Shown here piece by piece: positions 1 through 8,737 of a DNA stretch of 64,000 nucleotides (positions are counted from its first letter, which is position 1; each line of letters opens with the position of its first letter). This DNA comes from Flexivirga oryzae (GTDB lineage: Bacteria; Actinomycetota; Actinomycetes; Actinomycetales; Dermatophilaceae), in assembly GCF_014190805.1 (NCBI RefSeq), contig NZ_JACHVQ010000001.1, positions 1,674,001-1,738,000 of the forward strand, in the 5' to 3' direction. The translations under genes and the position numbers were made by a program. A model generated the notes under the pieces. The model was not told the DNA's origin, searched no databases, and was given only the letters and a program-made list of their open reading frames with translations.

Positions 1-1169
1 CGCCAGGTGCCGGTCCGCGGTGCCGCGTGGATGAGGTCGACGCCGTCGTTCGGCTCCTTCATGATGAGCTGCGACCAGACGTCGACGGCCGCGAGGTCGC
101 GCCAGCGGGCGTTGATCTCTTCCACGTCGACGGTGTAGTCCACGTCCATGAACTCCAGCAGGTGGAACAGGAACAGCGGGACGTCGGCGTACGCGCCGGC
201 GGTGACGTTGGTCATCGAGGAGGCCCCGGAGATGCGGGGGTTCAGCTCACCGAGGTAGACCTCATCGGTGGCGAGGTCGACGAGCACGTCGATCTCCAGG
301 AAGCCCTTGTACCCCTCCTTGGCGAGTCGGTCGCCGAGCTTGCGGACATGCTCGATGGCGCGCGACCGCTGGTCGAGCGTGAGCGCATCGGGGAACAGGT
401 CGTTCCCGCACCAGCCGCCCTTGTAGGGGGTGAGTTCGGGGTAGCCGGTGAGGTCGACCATGAAAGGGCCGACGATCGTCCCGTGCCGGGTGATGCAGGC
501 CTCGACGGCAACGGCCTTGTTGTCGATGCGCTTCATGATCTTGAGGTCCTGGCCGACCATGTCGTCGGCGTACTTGTCCCAGTCCTCCTCCGCGGCGACG
601 AAGAACGTCGTCTTGCCGGAGTCCCCGTAGGGCGTCTGGATGACCAGGTCGGTGCCGAGACCGTTGTCCTCGGCGAGCGTGGACAGCTGCTCCCACGACT
701 CGGCGCGGCCCAGGACGTTGGGCACCGACGGTGCGCCGGCTTCCGTCCCGAGCTGGGTCGTGACGATCTTGGAGTCGAGACGTCGGCGCAACTGGTCCGG
801 CGGCAGGATGAGGTCGTAACCGAGCTCCTCGCACAGCTCCTCGGTCTCCTCGTCGAAGAAGACCATCGCGACCATCGGCCGCCCGCCCCGGCTGGCCAGA
901 TAGGCCTGCACCTCCCGGTCACGCAGGAGGTAGTTGTTGATGTGTTCGCTCGACTCGAACTCGACATACGGCTTGTTCTTCGGGCTGAAGACGCGCGGGT
1001 GCCCGCCGTCCCACGAGTCGTAGTAGGTGACGTACCGGAAGTTGCGCACCCAGCGATCGATGCCGAGGAGATTGAAGGCGGTCGGGCCGAAGAAGTAGAT
1101 CGGCTGGTCGTTGGTCCGGAAGAACGTGCGGATCTCGGGTATGCCGTTCAGGTGGCTCTTGAAACTCAT
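1..1169 (-). CDS. ATP-grasp ligase (biotin-carboxylase-like), 3' end beyond the window
   Basis: Leftward open frame beginning with ATG at 1169 (MSFKSHLNGIPEI) and running off the left edge, so about 389 residues are visible and the C-terminus is missing. The middle and C-terminal part carries ATP-grasp-like stretches: VIQTPYGDSGKTTF resembles the glycine-rich nucleotide loop, and YKGFLEIDVLVD followed by LGELNPRISGAS resembles the metal-binding Glu/Asn end of the fold. Such proteins are often auto-named biotin carboxylase, but no biotin carrier or carboxyltransferase gene is visible, so an amide- or peptide-forming ligase is equally possible. It lies 62 bp downstream of a co-directional serine hydrolase and is probably in the same operon. 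The substrate is unknown. Confidence 0.75.
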   Translation of the reverse strand, partial: MSFKSHLNGIPEIRTFFRTNDQPIYFFGPTAFNLLGIDRWVRNFRYVTYYDSWDGGHPRVFSPKNKPYVEFESSEHINNYLLRDREVQAYLASRGGRPMVAMVFFDEETEELCEELGYDLILPPDQLRRRLDSKIVTTQLGTEAGAPSVPNVLGRAESWEQLSTLAEDNGLGTDLVIQTPYGDSGKTTFFVAAEEDWDKYADDMVGQDLKIMKRIDNKAVAVEACITRHGTIVGPFMVDLTGYPELTPYKGGWCGNDLFPDALTLDQRSRAIEHVRKLGDRLAKEGYKGFLEIDVLVDLATDEVYLGELNPRISGASSMTNVTAGAYADVPLFLFHLLEFMDVDYTVDVEEINARWRDLAAVDVWSQLIMKEPNDGVDLIHAAPRTGTW

Positions 1170-1231
1170 GGGACGTCCTTCGGTGGCGGGGAGTGGACGG
1201 ATCCGGTCGGTGGGGTCGCCGACGGGAGGTT

Positions 1232-2548
1232 TCAGGTGCGGACCGGAGCAGGGGTTCGCCGACGCATCGTGGACGAACCCCGCCGGAAGCCGGCTGCGAC
1301 ACCGGGCAGACCACGCCCGGGACGCGACCTCGGGTGATGCCCCGGGGCCGCGAGGATGCCGTCGATCGTGTCGCACAGGCGCAGCGTGTTCTGGCTGCGA
1401 TCGGGGTCGACGGGGTGCGGCCAGTGCGACAGCTTGACGCACACCGTGCCCGTCCGACGGCACACGTGGATGAGCTGGCCGTGGATGCCGATGCACAGCA
1501 GTACGTCGCCGTAGGGGCCGGGCCGGAACCACATCTGGTTGCGGTACCAGCCGCCCTGATAGACCTGCTCGCTCGGCGACTCGACGAAGGCCGAGCGGAT
1601 GTCGGAGTCGACACCCCACGCGTCCCGCAGCCAGCGGGCGGGCACGACGGTCTGCGGCTGCGGGTCCTCGCCCTCCGGGGCGCGCAGATCGGGCACCGTT
1701 CCCCCGTCCAGCAGCATCTGACCGAAGCGGGCCAGGTCGCGAGCACGAGCCGCGAAACCTCCGTCGTGTATGGCGGATCCGGTGACGTCGCACGAGATGT
1801 AGGCGTCGTCCTCGGCACCGATCGGCTCCCACACGAGCTCCGACATGAGGTCTGCCATGGGTACGCCGGTGGCGGCCTCACAGACCCAACCGAGGACGTC
1901 GGTCTCACTCGACCGGTAACGGAACGGGCCGCCATGCGGCCGCTCCTGCGGGAGAGTGCTCAGGTAGGCGTGCATACCGGTGTCGGCGAGCCGGCGATCC
2001 AGCTCGTTGACATCGGAGGAGGGGTCGAAATACGCCTCGATGAACCGGACGCCGCTGCGCATGTCCAGCAGGTTGCGCAAGGTCGCGTCGCCGTAGCCGC
2101 TGGGGCTCAACGCGGGAACGTAGGTCGAGACCGGAGCGCTCAGATCGAGGACGCCGCGCTCCGCGAGCACCGCCACGACGCAGCCGACGATGGACTTGGT
2201 GATCGACAGCACGGCGTGCCGGTCGTTCCCGCCGCCCTCGTAGGCGTACTCCTCGTGCACGAGCTCGCCGTCCTGGAGCACGACGAACGCGTCGGTCTCC
2301 GTCGCGTCGAGCAGTTCACGCACCGTCGCCTCGGATCCGTCGTGCCGGGTCACCGGGATCTCGTCGACCGGCAACTCGTGCGTCGCCGGGGGAAGCGGTC
2401 GCACCGGCCCGGACCCGCGCGACACGGTGTGGGTCGGGGCCAGCTCGTCGAGGTGCCAGACGGCCCACTCACCGTACGGTGGGTCGAGCCAGTTCTCGCC
2501 ACTCGTCCCCGGGTGACGGTCGGGCGGAGCGGACGGCATGGCGGTCAT
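1232..2548 (-). CDS. Serine hydrolase, class C beta-lactamase/esterase fold
   Basis: A protein of about 438 residues. ATG at 2548 (MTAMPSAPP) is preferred; a second ATG lies at 2539. The frame stays open further upstream but there it crosses the divergent promoter. The nucleophile motif SxxK is seen as LSITKS, and a later YRSSETDVLGWVCE segment matches the position of the YxN motif of penicillin-binding-protein-like hydrolases (family PF00144). There is no clear signal peptide, so it is probably cytoplasmic. Such proteins hydrolyse esters or amides rather than always beta-lactams. It sits directly upstream of the ATP-grasp gene and diverges from the amino-acid permease, suggesting a shared role in an amino-acid- or peptide-derived metabolite. 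That role is inference. Confidence 0.78.
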   Translation of the reverse strand: MTAMPSAPPDRHPGTSGENWLDPPYGEWAVWHLDELAPTHTVSRGSGPVRPLPPATHELPVDEIPVTRHDGSEATVRELLDATETDAFVVLQDGELVHEEYAYEGGGNDRHAVLSITKSIVGCVVAVLAERGVLDLSAPVSTYVPALSPSGYGDATLRNLLDMRSGVRFIEAYFDPSSDVNELDRRLADTGMHAYLSTLPQERPHGGPFRYRSSETDVLGWVCEAATGVPMADLMSELVWEPIGAEDDAYISCDVTGSAIHDGGFAARARDLARFGQMLLDGGTVPDLRAPEGEDPQPQTVVPARWLRDAWGVDSDIRSAFVESPSEQVYQGGWYRNQMWFRPGPYGDVLLCIGIHGQLIHVCRRTGTVCVKLSHWPHPVDPDRSQNTLRLCDTIDGILAAPGHHPRSRPGRGLPGVAAGFRRGSSTMRRRTPAPVRT

Positions 2549-2585
2549 CGTAGCCCGGCAGGTCGCAGTGCGGGGCCGAGTCTTC

Positions 2586-2656
2586 GTAACGACTGTAACG
2601 CCGTCGTATAGCGCTCTTTTGAGCGACTCTGGACGGTCGGGCGTAACGGTCGTTAC
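2586..2656. promoter_or_regulatory. Divergent promoter region with repeated GTAACG boxes
   Basis: The gap between the serine hydrolase and the permease holds two direct GTAACG boxes (2586-2591 and 2595-2600, 9 bp apart) and an inverted pair GTAACG-GT-CGTTAC at 2643-2656. Such a cluster between divergent operons looks like operators for one regulator. The TetR gene at 5514 is the nearest candidate; this assignment is inference. Confidence 0.5.
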
Positions 2657-2717
2657 ACTACCCGCCACCCAGCCGAGACAGCGTCGTCTCGCCGGAACTG
2701 CTCTTGGAGGACCGCCC

Positions 2718-2771
2718 ATGACTGTCTTCGCTTCGCCGCCCCGTCCCGTCGCCCGTCCTGCGGAGGCCTGA
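2718..2771 (+). CDS. Possible 17-residue leader peptide upstream of the permease
   Basis: ATG at 2718 is preceded by a strong ribosome site (TTGGAGG) and reads MTVFASPPRPVARPAEA before TGA at 2769-2771. The permease ATG begins one base later (2773), so the two frames are tightly packed and may be translationally coupled. The peptide is rich in proline and alanine. Nothing shows that it is made; it could be a regulatory leader or chance. Confidence 0.35.
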   Translation: MTVFASPPRPVARPAEA

Positions 2772-2772
2772 C

Positions 2773-4590
2773 ATGGGCGGCGCTGGACCGGAACTGAAGA
2801 AGGGGCTGAACCAGCGCCAGCTGACGATGATCGCCATGGGTGGCGTCATCGGAGCGGGCCTGTTCGTCGGGTCCGGTGTCGTCATCCAGACGACCGGCCC
2901 GGGTGCGTTCCTCACCTACACCCTCTGCGGCGTCCTCATCATCATGGTGATGCGGATGCTCGCCGAGATGGCGGTCGCCAACCCGTCGACGGGGTCCTTC
3001 TCCGACTACGCCCGCTCGGCGCTCGGCGACTGGGCCGGATTCTCCGTCGCCTGGCTGTATTGGTACTTCTGGGTGATCGTCGTCGGGTTCGAGGCCGTTG
3101 CCGGCGCCAAGGTCATCAACTTCTGGCTGCCCGACGTGCCGACCTGGCCGATCAGCCTGGTCCTGATGATCCTCATGACGGGGACGAACCTCATCTCGGT
3201 GTCGTCCTTCGGTGAGTTCGAGTTCTGGTTCGCCGGGATCAAGGTCGCGGCCATCATCGTGTTCCTCGTGGTCGGGACGCTCTTCGTCCTCGGGTTGTGG
3301 CCCGGTGGGCACCTGGACTTCAGCAACCTCACATCCCACGGCGGGTTCCTACCGAAAGGTGGGTGGGCGATCACAGCCGGTGTCGTAACCGTCATCTTCT
3401 CGATGGTCGGCGCCGAGATCGCGACGATCGCCGCGGCGGAGTCGGACAACCCGGAGAAGGCCGTCGCGAAGGCCGCGAACTCGGTCATCACCCGGATCTC
3501 GCTCTTCTTCGTCGGCTCGATCTTCCTGCTGGCGGTCATCCTGCCGTGGAACTCCGACGACCTGGCGGCCTCGCCATACGTATCCGCCTTCGAGAAGATC
3601 GGCATCCCGTTCGCCGACCACCTGATGAACGCCGTCGTCCTCACCGCCGTGCTCTCCTGCCTCAACTCCGGCATGTACACCGCTTCCCGCATGCTGTTCG
3701 TCCTGGCGGCGCGGCGAGAGGCACCTGCGGCGATGGTGTCGGTGAACTCCCGCGGTGTCCCGGTAGTCGCGATCCTGACTTCCTCGGTCATCGGCTTCCT
3801 CTGCGTCATCGTCGCCGCGATCTCCCCGGACACGGTGTTCAGCTTCTTGCTCAACTCCTCCGGGGCGGTCATCCTCTTCGTCTACCTGCTCATCTGCATC
3901 TCCCAGATCGTGCTGCGATACCGGACGGATGAGAGCCGGCTGAAGGTGAAGATGTGGCTGTTCCCGGCACTGTCGGCGCTGACCACGCTCGCCATCTTCG
4001 CCGTGCTCGTCCAGATGGCGCTCGACAAGAGCGTCCGGATCCAGTTGTGGCTGAGCCTGCTGTCCTGGGCCGTCTTCCTCATCCTGTTCCTGATCAACCG
4101 GGCGCGGATCGCGCGTCTGCCGGAGCCTGTCGCGCCCGAGCCGACGGGGGTCGCGCACCGCGTCCTCGTCCTCGCGAACCAGACGCTGGGCTCGGACGAG
4201 TTGATCGGTGAGCTCGGGCGGATCGACGCGACCGGCAAGGCTGAGTACTACGTATGTGTGCCGGCGAGCCCGGTGGAGACCGGTGTGGCGGCGACGCACG
4301 GCGCGGTCTCGGTCGCCGACGCGACGGTCCGCGCCGCGCAGGAGCGGCTCGACCTGACGCTGGACACACTGCAGTCCAACGGCCTGGCGGCGGGTGGCGC
4401 CCTCGGCGATTATCGTCCGCTGCGCGCACTGCAGGCGGCCACCGAGGAGTTCAAGCCCGACCAGATCGTCGTGGTCACCCTGCCGGCGTCGGAGTCGGTC
4501 TGGCAGCGCTTCGACGTCGTCGACCGCGCCCGCACGCTGGGCGTACCGGTGACGCACGTCGAGGCGAAGTCCCTGTCGGCCTCGGTCTGA
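2773..4590 (+). CDS. Amino-acid permease (APC superfamily) with cytoplasmic C-terminal domain
   Basis: A 605-residue inner-membrane transporter. The N-terminal KKGLNQRQLTMIAMGGVIGAGLFVGSG region is the hallmark of the AAT/GABA-permease branch of the APC superfamily, in which the unwound first helix binds the amino acid. About twelve hydrophobic segments fill residues 17-445. Residues from about 460 to 605 form a soluble extension (RVLVLANQTLG onward) with alternating beta/alpha pattern resembling a universal-stress-type domain, which many APC members lack. The start at 2773 has a GGAGG site in the upstream frame. It is followed after 2 bp by a separate Usp gene, so permease and Usp partner are probably co-translated. 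Substrate specificity cannot be read from sequence. Confidence 0.88.
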   Translation: MGGAGPELKKGLNQRQLTMIAMGGVIGAGLFVGSGVVIQTTGPGAFLTYTLCGVLIIMVMRMLAEMAVANPSTGSFSDYARSALGDWAGFSVAWLYWYFWVIVVGFEAVAGAKVINFWLPDVPTWPISLVLMILMTGTNLISVSSFGEFEFWFAGIKVAAIIVFLVVGTLFVLGLWPGGHLDFSNLTSHGGFLPKGGWAITAGVVTVIFSMVGAEIATIAAAESDNPEKAVAKAANSVITRISLFFVGSIFLLAVILPWNSDDLAASPYVSAFEKIGIPFADHLMNAVVLTAVLSCLNSGMYTASRMLFVLAARREAPAAMVSVNSRGVPVVAILTSSVIGFLCVIVAAISPDTVFSFLLNSSGAVILFVYLLICISQIVLRYRTDESRLKVKMWLFPALSALTTLAIFAVLVQMALDKSVRIQLWLSLLSWAVFLILFLINRARIARLPEPVAPEPTGVAHRVLVLANQTLGSDELIGELGRIDATGKAEYYVCVPASPVETGVAATHGAVSVADATVRAAQERLDLTLDTLQSNGLAAGGALGDYRPLRALQAATEEFKPDQIVVVTLPASESVWQRFDVVDRARTLGVPVTHVEAKSLSASV

Positions 4591-4592
4591 CG

Positions 4593-5483
4593 ATGGCTGT
4601 CGTTGTCGGGTACGCGCCCGAGGAGAGCGGCACGACGGCGCTGGAGGCCGCCAGCGTCCTGGCCCGGTCGCTCGACGAGCCGCTCGTCGTCGCGGTGGTC
4701 GTCGCGGTTCCGCACGTGTCCGACCTCGTCCCGGTCGACGGCGATTACGTCGGCACGCTCCGGGAGTGGGGACACGCCGTCCTCGACCAGGCCCGGGCGA
4801 GCCTGCCGTCCGACATCGCCGCGACCTACGAGGTCCGTGAGGCGCCGTCGATCCCCATCGGGCTGCTCGACCTCGCCGCGGAGGTCGACGCCTCCGCAGT
4901 GGTGCTCGGGTCCTCGAGCAAGGGAGTTCTCGGGCGGATCTCGTTCGGCAGCATCACCAGTCGCCTGGTCCACTCCGCGCCCCGGCCCGTGGTGTTGGCC
5001 CCGCGGGGGTTCCGGTCGGGTCCGCAGTCACGCATCCGCCGGGTCGTGGTCGCGTATTCCGGCGCCGCGGACGGGGCGCATCTCGCGGACACCGCGAACC
5101 GGCTCGCTCAGGAGGCAGGTGCTGAGCTACGAGCCGTGTCGTTCGTCGTTCGGCCACCCAAGCGGCTGCTCGAAACCGTCGAACAGTCGGCGGACGATCT
5201 GGTCGCCGACGCGTGGGTCTCTCGGACCAAGGATCACCTCCGCGAGCAGGCCGGCGGGCGCACCGATCAGCTCGGTCAACGGCTCGCGGACTCGTTGACC
5301 GTCGGAGTCGGCCTGTCGTGGAGCCGGGCGATCGGCAACGTCCCCTGGGCCGAGGGCGACCTGCTCGTCGTCGGATCGAGCGCTGCCGCTCCCGCCACGC
5401 GGCTCTTCCTGGGCTCGGATGCCTCCAAGATCGTGCGGTCCTCGCCGGTGCCCGTCCTGCTCGTTCCGCGGTCCACCGAGTAG
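4593..5483 (+). CDS. Tandem universal stress protein
   Basis: A 296-residue cytoplasmic protein starting at ATG 4593, only 2 bp after the permease stop. It has two Usp domains, at roughly residues 1-142 and 148-296. The first carries the ATP-binding signature GSSSKGVLGRISFGS, and the second a degenerate form (VGSSAAAPATRLFLGS). Usp proteins bind ATP or other nucleotides and modulate stress survival or transporter activity. The tight coupling with a permease that itself ends in a Usp-like domain suggests a regulatory role in transport. That role is inference. Confidence 0.88.
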   Translation: MAVVVGYAPEESGTTALEAASVLARSLDEPLVVAVVVAVPHVSDLVPVDGDYVGTLREWGHAVLDQARASLPSDIAATYEVREAPSIPIGLLDLAAEVDASAVVLGSSSKGVLGRISFGSITSRLVHSAPRPVVLAPRGFRSGPQSRIRRVVVAYSGAADGAHLADTANRLAQEAGAELRAVSFVVRPPKRLLETVEQSADDLVADAWVSRTKDHLREQAGGRTDQLGQRLADSLTVGVGLSWSRAIGNVPWAEGDLLVVGSSAAAPATRLFLGSDASKIVRSSPVPVLLVPRSTE

Positions 5484-5513
5484 GCTGACGGCCGAGTTTC
5501 GCGGGAGGTGTCC

Positions 5514-6236
5514 ATGTCCAGGCGGCCCGATGGGTTCGCAGAGGCGGTTGCCCTGTTCACCGCCCGCTTCACCCCGGTGCCGAACGACGACGACGAGTCG
5601 AGGCTGCGGTCGCGGATCGTGGAGGCGACCCTCGAGATCGCGGCCGCCGAAGGTGTCAAGGGTGCGTCGCTGCGGCGGATCGCCGCACGCACGGGGATGC
5701 GGACCGCCAGCCTGTATTCGTACTTCCCCGGGGGCAAGGACGAGCTCGTCTCCGACGCACTGGCCGAGCACCTGCGCAGCTTCTACCGCACGATGGCCGT
5801 CGCCCTGCGGGCCGACGAGTCGCCGGCCGAGAACCTGCGGCGGCTGGTGTTCGCGCACACCAGGTGGACGCTGGAGAACCCGATCATCGCGCCCGCGATC
5901 CTCGTTCTCGAACGGGCACACGCCCTGCACTCGATCATGACCGACGACGCCGACAACGCGATCCGGGAGCTGCACGACACCTACCGGGATCTGCTGGTCC
6001 GGCTGCTGCGCGCCACGGCCGCACAGCCGAGGGATGCCGGGCGCCTCGCGGCCCAGCTGATCGTCCTGTGCGACAACGCGGACCTGTGGTCGACACCGGA
6101 GAAGATCGGCGAAGCGCAGGAGGACGCTTGGCTCACGGTCCGGCAGATGCTCGGCCGGACCGCCGCGATAGGCCGGCCCCGCGGCGGGCGCGGAACGGCT
6201 CGGCGCCGGAAGGCAAGCTCCCGGGTGCGGGTCTGA
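5514..6236 (+). CDS. TetR-family transcriptional regulator
   Basis: A 240-residue protein. ATG at 5514 is preferred because a GGGAGG ribosome site lies just upstream; GTG at 5508 would overlap that site. The N-terminal helix-turn-helix is typical (ASLRRIAARTGMRTASLYSYF followed by GGKDELVSDAL, about residues 52-83). The C-terminal half is the variable ligand-binding and dimerization domain. It is the last gene of the rightward permease cluster and is the natural candidate to bind the GTAACG boxes at 2586-2656. Ligand unknown. Confidence 0.88.
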   Translation: MSRRPDGFAEAVALFTARFTPVPNDDDESRLRSRIVEATLEIAAAEGVKGASLRRIAARTGMRTASLYSYFPGGKDELVSDALAEHLRSFYRTMAVALRADESPAENLRRLVFAHTRWTLENPIIAPAILVLERAHALHSIMTDDADNAIRELHDTYRDLLVRLLRATAAQPRDAGRLAAQLIVLCDNADLWSTPEKIGEAQEDAWLTVRQMLGRTAAIGRPRGGRGTARRRKASSRVRV

Positions 6237-6246
6237 GCCGGTGCGA

Positions 6247-6296
6247 AGCGGATCCAGTCCGACGACCCGGGTAGTGCGCCGAAATGCGGATCCGCT
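6247..6296. terminator. Possible terminator between convergent genes
   Basis: A 9-bp perfect inverted repeat, AGCGGATCC (6247-6255) with GGATCCGCT (6288-6296), separated by a long 32-base loop. It lies between the convergent TetR and ParB-like genes. The long loop makes it a weak candidate. Confidence 0.3.
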
Positions 6297-6301
6297 CGCG
6301 C

Positions 6302-7117
6302 TCAGATCTTGGGGATGGCTGGGATGTCGTCGCCGGTGGTGTAGCGCAGCCGGCTGACGGGTTCGTTGCTGGTCCAGGCGGCGAACGCGGTCAGGTAGAG
6401 CACGACTTGTTCGCGGGTGTCGTGCCGGCGGCGGCCTTCGCCGGCCTGTCGGCGGGCCATGTTCAGCATCAGGTTGCGCAGCTTCAGCCGCGCATCGGTC
6501 CTGGACAGTCCGGCGCCTTCGATGAGTCCTTCGAACCACGGCTCGAGTTTCTTGGCAGAGTTCTTGCGCGCCACCAGGTAGGAGGCGGCTCCGGCGGCGG
6601 ACTTGATCATGCCGATCTGGTTGGCCAGCTGTTCGCCGGTGACGATGTAGTCGCGGATACCCGGGTTTGCTTCCAGGGTCTCCAGGATCTGGTGATTGGT
6701 GACCCGGGCGTTGCCACCGGACCAGGCCGTGTTGGGCCGGTTGTCGTGCAGCCATACTGTGCGCAGCATCGAGGCCAGTTGCAGGGAGTACTTCTCGCCC
6801 TCGATGGCGAGTACGTCGGCGGCGTTGCGCTTCTTGCCGGTGTCCAGTACGTCGAAGGTGTCGGGTGAAACATCGGTGAACACGGTCAGTTTCACCGGTA
6901 TGTCGGCCTCGATGATGGCTGCGAGCCGGTGCTGGCCATCGACCAGTTCGCCGTTGCTGGCGATCGCGATGCCCTGGTGGGTGGTTTTCCAGTCACCACG
7001 CCGCATCGCCTCGGCGAACGCATGCACGGTCGCCTTCGACAACGGCCGGTTGGCTGTGTTCGCCTCGAGCAGGGTCGCTGCCTTGGCAGGGGTGATCGTC
7101 TGGGTCTTGGTACGCAT
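6302..7117 (-). CDS. ParB/DGQHR-like phage or plasmid protein
   Basis: A 271-residue soluble protein, start ATG 7117 with an AAAGG ribosome site. It carries NGELVDGQHRLAAIIEADIPV at about residues 54-74, the motif shared by ParB-like nuclease and DndB/DGQHR proteins, followed by VLDTGKKRNAADVL. The C-terminal half is helical and basic with no recognised domain; no helix-turn-helix of a true chromosomal ParB is seen. Such genes are usually carried by actinobacterial phages, plasmids or integrative elements. No integrase, replication or ParA gene is nearby, so it is probably a stranded piece of a mobile element next to other broken genes. Confidence 0.6.
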   Translation of the reverse strand: MRTKTQTITPAKAATLLEANTANRPLSKATVHAFAEAMRRGDWKTTHQGIAIASNGELVDGQHRLAAIIEADIPVKLTVFTDVSPDTFDVLDTGKKRNAADVLAIEGEKYSLQLASMLRTVWLHDNRPNTAWSGGNARVTNHQILETLEANPGIRDYIVTGEQLANQIGMIKSAAGAASYLVARKNSAKKLEPWFEGLIEGAGLSRTDARLKLRNLMLNMARRQAGEGRRRHDTREQVVLYLTAFAAWTSNEPVSRLRYTTGDDIPAIPKI

Positions 7118-7201
7118 CAGAACCTTTCACGCATGAACTGGTGGCACGACCGTAGCCGAGCAGCTGCGATTGTGGGAATCGCTCAGGCGCAGGCGCGGAT
7201 G

Positions 7202-8372
7202 TCACATAGCTGCGTCCATCAGGTGGGCCGCTCGGTGCGGCGGGTCCCCAAGCGTCATTGCAATCACGAAGGCGTGGGTGCTGGTGAAGTCGTGGGGGAG
7301 CCGGATGTCGTAGTACGTGTACGGATCCAGGTCGAAGCCGATGTCGGTGTGTCGGACAGCCACCTGACCCTCGGTGCCGAGGATGCGCGCTTCGACCGGC
7401 ACCTCGCTCGAGTCCTTCGGGAACGTGAGCCGGACGATGTCGTTGACCGGCCGGTTCACTACGGTCAGGTAGAGCGTGCGGTCCGACCTCGTGAGGTGCC
7501 CGAGCGGCGTCCGCGGGATGGGCACATGCCTGCCGGGGTAGATTGCGTCTTCGTTGGTCCGGGTCCACTGCGCCAGCGCAGCGGCGATCTCGTTCTCTTC
7601 CGGGCGAATTCGCCCCTGGCCGTCAGGCCCGAAGTTGATCACGAGGTTGCCGTTCATCGATCGGCAGCGCATGAGCAGGTCGATGAGATCGTCTGCTGTC
7701 TTCAGATAGAGCCCGTCGATGTTCTTCAGGTATGCCCACCCGTTGGGCGGGATCGACGTGACGCAGTCCCAGTCGTGCCCCTCGAGGAGTTCGAAGCTGG
7801 GGGGCAGCTTGCGTTCCCAGCCTTGTTCATAGTCGCCGAGCAACCGGCCGGTGCTGTCGAAGTGCCTACTGCCGTGTTCGTCCGCGCGGAAGCGAGAGCC
7901 GATGATGAGGCCGGGGACCGCGGCGCGCAACTCACGTTCCAGGGCGTAGGTGAACTCGTACTCCCGCGACCAGGATTCGTCCCAGGTGCCGTCGAACCAG
8001 AAACCCTTGATGCTGGGGTAACGCTCGGTGAGCTCCAGCAACTGGTTCCTGGTGTATTGCAGGAACCTGTCGAACCTTCGGCGTTCGTCGTCCGTGTGCG
8101 GTGCGTGTTCGACGTAGTCGGGATTGGTCCATTCGAGCACGGAGAAGTAGAGGAACACGTCGATGTTCTCGGCGTCGTACGCCGAGACGAACTGCCCGAC
8201 GATGTCTTCGCCGTATGGCGTTGGTGCGACCGTGTGCTCGGTGAATCGACTCGGCCACAGACAGAAACCGTCGTGGTGCTTGGTGGGCACGATGACGTAT
8301 CGGGCACCCATGTCACGCGCCTGGCGAGCCAGGGCGACGGGGTCCAGCTGCGTGGGGTTGAACTCCTGGTAG
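7202..8372 (-). pseudogene. Alpha-L-fucosidase (GH29), 3' part, interrupted by an insertion sequence
   Basis: Leftward reading frame of about 390 codons encoding the body of a glycoside hydrolase family 29 fucosidase. Segments such as YVIVPTKHHDGFCLW and GFWFDGTWDESW match the family; the Asp in the WFDGT block is the catalytic nucleophile position. The frame is cut at 8372 by an IS3-family element. Joining 8372 to 9390 (removing the element and one TAG copy) restores the frame through DGLYQEFNPTQLD. The family releases alpha-fucose from glycans. The missing N-terminus makes activity unlikely. Confidence 0.85.
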
Positions 8373-8388
8373 TGAACCGCCCCAGGTT
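8373..8388. repeat. Left terminal inverted repeat of the IS element
   Basis: TGAACCGCCCCAGGTT, an exact inverted copy of 9371-9386. It is flanked outside by TAG at 8370-8372, the target-site duplication. Confidence 0.92.
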
Positions 8389-8416
8389 TGATGCCGCATC
8401 TTTGTGAGTTGGAAGG

Positions 8417-8737
8417 ATGCGTTTCATGCCGAAGAAGATTGATGCCGAGTTGCGGTCTCGGGCGGTGCGGTTGGTGACCGAGCACCAGCAGGAGTACCCG
8501 TCGCTGACGGCGGCCTGTCTGGCGGTTTCCAGGCAGTTGGGAATCGGACAAGAGAGCGTGCGCCGGTGGGTGCGCCAAGCACAGGTGGATTCCGGTCAGC
8601 GTGAGGGTGTGACCAGCAGCGAGGCCGAACAGATCCGCAAGTTGAAGGCTGAGAACCGTCGGCTGCGGGAGGACGTGGCGGTGTTGAAAGCAGCGACGGC
8701 TTTCTTCGCGGGCGAACTCGACCCCCGCTCCCGTTGA
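8417..8737 (+). CDS. IS3-family transposase OrfA
   Basis: A 106-residue protein; ATG at 8417, with a second ATG at 8426 (MPKKIDAEL). It has a helix-turn-helix (LTAACLAVSRQLGIGQESVRRWVRQ, about residues 33-57) and a C-terminal leucine-zipper-like coiled coil (IRKLKAENRRLREDVAVLKAA), both typical of OrfA, which binds the terminal repeats. Its end overlaps the start of orfB; in IS3 elements a programmed frameshift there makes the OrfAB fusion. OrfA appears intact, but its OrfB partner is not. Confidence 0.88.
   Translation: MRFMPKKIDAELRSRAVRLVTEHQQEYPSLTAACLAVSRQLGIGQESVRRWVRQAQVDSGQREGVTSSEAEQIRKLKAENRRLREDVAVLKAATAFFAGELDPRSR

Noticed and set aside
27..1337. Long rightward open frame opposite the ATP-grasp gene
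   Set aside because: It is an antisense shadow: the leftward strand gives recognisable ATP-grasp motifs and good codon use, the rightward frame only low-complexity Arg/Val/Asp-rich sequence.
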